6,318 nt of DNA from Candidatus Altimarinota bacterium (lineage in GTDB: Bacteria > Patescibacteriota > Gracilibacteria > Absconditabacterales > Absconditicoccaceae). Position 1 is the first letter of the stretch; each line of letters opens with the position of its first letter. Positions 5,891 through 6,318 of this stretch are shown here, piece by piece. The notes under the pieces were generated by a model. It was given only the letters and a program-made list of their open reading frames with translations. It was not told where the DNA came from and made no database searches. A program made the position numbers and the translations under genes. The stretch spans positions 1-6,318 of the forward strand of contig WFMP01000118.1 of NCBI GenBank assembly GCA_015489035.1. Reading direction: 5' to 3'.

Positions 5891-6070
5891 GATATATTAC
5901 AACACTGACCCGATTGCTAGGGGATTGAAACACACGTATTCAAGAGGTTACAAAATTAGTTCAAAATTACAACACTGACCCGATTGCTAGGGGATTGAAA
6001 CTTATAAACTAAAGGATTGCTGCATAGGGGGCATATTACAACACTGACCCGATTGCTAGGGGATTGAAAC

Positions 6071-6102
6071 TGTCATATTATCCATTTCTTGAAGTAAGTC
6101 TA
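6071..6102 (+). repeat. CRISPR spacer 3, first copy of a duplicated spacer
   Basis: This 32-base spacer beginning TGTCATATTATCC is identical over its full length to spacer 6 at 6277-6308. Its reverse complement has one open frame reading DLLQEMDNMT. Confidence 0.97.
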
Positions 6103-6276
6103 ATTACAACACTGACCCGATTGCTAGGGGATTGAAACTTTTCCGGTTAATCCGATTATGTTTGCCATTGTATTACAACACTGACCCGATTGCTAGGGGA
6201 TTGAAACTTACATTTGAAACATCCCAATTTGAAATATCTCATTACAACACTGACCCGATTGCTAGGGGATTGAAAC

Positions 6277-6308
6277 TGTCATATTATCCATTTCTTGAAG
6301 TAAGTCTA
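6277..6308 (+). repeat. CRISPR spacer 6, second copy of a duplicated spacer
   Basis: Identical to spacer 3, 206 bases downstream of it (three repeat-spacer units). The copy is followed by the start of another normal repeat at 6309. Confidence 0.97.
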
Positions 6309-6318
6309 ATTACAACAC

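Larger units (their letters stand above)
5796..5895 (+). promoter_or_regulatory. CRISPR leader
   Basis: The 100 bases between the last gene and the first repeat are strongly AT-rich with long T tracts (eight Ts at 5852-5859), as expected of a leader. The repeats end in GATTGAAAC on the + strand, so the array is transcribed left to right and new spacers enter at this side, next to the adaptation genes. The region holds a TATAAT and a hairpin described separately. Confidence 0.75.
5896..6318 (+). CRISPR. CRISPR array, 36-base repeats, six complete repeats plus a cut seventh
   Basis: Identical 36-base repeats lie at 5896-5931, 5966-6001, 6035-6070, 6103-6138, 6172-6207 and 6241-6276; a seventh begins at 6309 and is cut by the window edge after 10 bases. 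The repeat starts ATTACAACACTGACCCGATT and ends GGGGATTGAAAC. The ATTGAAAC end is the classic 8-base 5' tag left on crRNAs by Cas6 in type III and type I systems. Self-pairing is weak (CCC with GGG around GATTGCTA). The six spacers are 34, 33, 32, 33, 33 and 32 bases long. No repeat in the window differs from the others. Spacers 3 and 6 are the same sequence. No cas6 gene is in the window, so processing must rely on one elsewhere. The array continues to the right. Confidence 0.99.

Noticed and set aside
5932..5965. Spacer 1 as another antisense-to-coding spacer
   Set aside because: All reverse frames contain stops while two forward frames are open, so it does not support the orientation trend of spacers 2-5.
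5896..6318. Self-targeting of genes in this window by the spacers
   Set aside because: No spacer sequence was noticed elsewhere in the window on either strand; the rest of the genome cannot be examined here.

Overview
This AT-rich window (roughly 30% G+C by eye) is the downstream half of a type III CRISPR-Cas locus. All genes and the CRISPR array read on the + strand. Base composition, protein style and the gene set suggest a Campylobacterota-like bacterium (Sulfurimonas, Sulfurovum or Arcobacter relatives), but this is an impression from sequence and other AT-rich bacteria are not excluded.

Layout from left to right. (1) The 3' part of a Csm5-like RAMP gene, cut by the left edge. (2) A CARF-HEPN ribonuclease of the Csx1/TIGR02221 type, which completes the interference and cyclic-oligoadenylate signalling part of the locus. 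(3) A 75-base gap with a candidate promoter and a 13-bp hairpin whose right arm contains the Shine-Dalgarno sequence of the next gene. (4) A DarT-like ADP-ribosyltransferase toxin and a DarG-like macrodomain antitoxin. (5) An unusual adaptation module in overlapping genes: a first Cas2, a full-length Cas1 with its catalytic E/H/D residues, an 82-residue protein that looks like the N-terminal beta-domain of Cas1 alone, and a second Cas2. (6) A 135-residue protein I do not recognise. (7) A leader of about 100 bases with a hairpin 5 bases before the first repeat. (8) A CRISPR array of 36-base repeats running off the right edge, in which spacers 3 and 6 are identical.

How the parts may work together. 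The type III effector would detect phage RNA and make cyclic oligoadenylate, which activates Csx1. The cas2-cas1-cas1N-cas2 block would insert new spacers at the leader end. DarTG is a known anti-phage toxin-antitoxin family. Here it sits between the effector and adaptation genes, and darG ends one base before the first cas2, so antitoxin and spacer-acquisition genes probably share a transcript. The most unusual part is the doubled, asymmetric adaptation module: two divergent Cas2 proteins, one complete Cas1 and one catalytic-domain-less Cas1. Reverse complements of several spacers read as plausible protein-coding sequence, which is the orientation needed for crRNAs that pair with mRNA.
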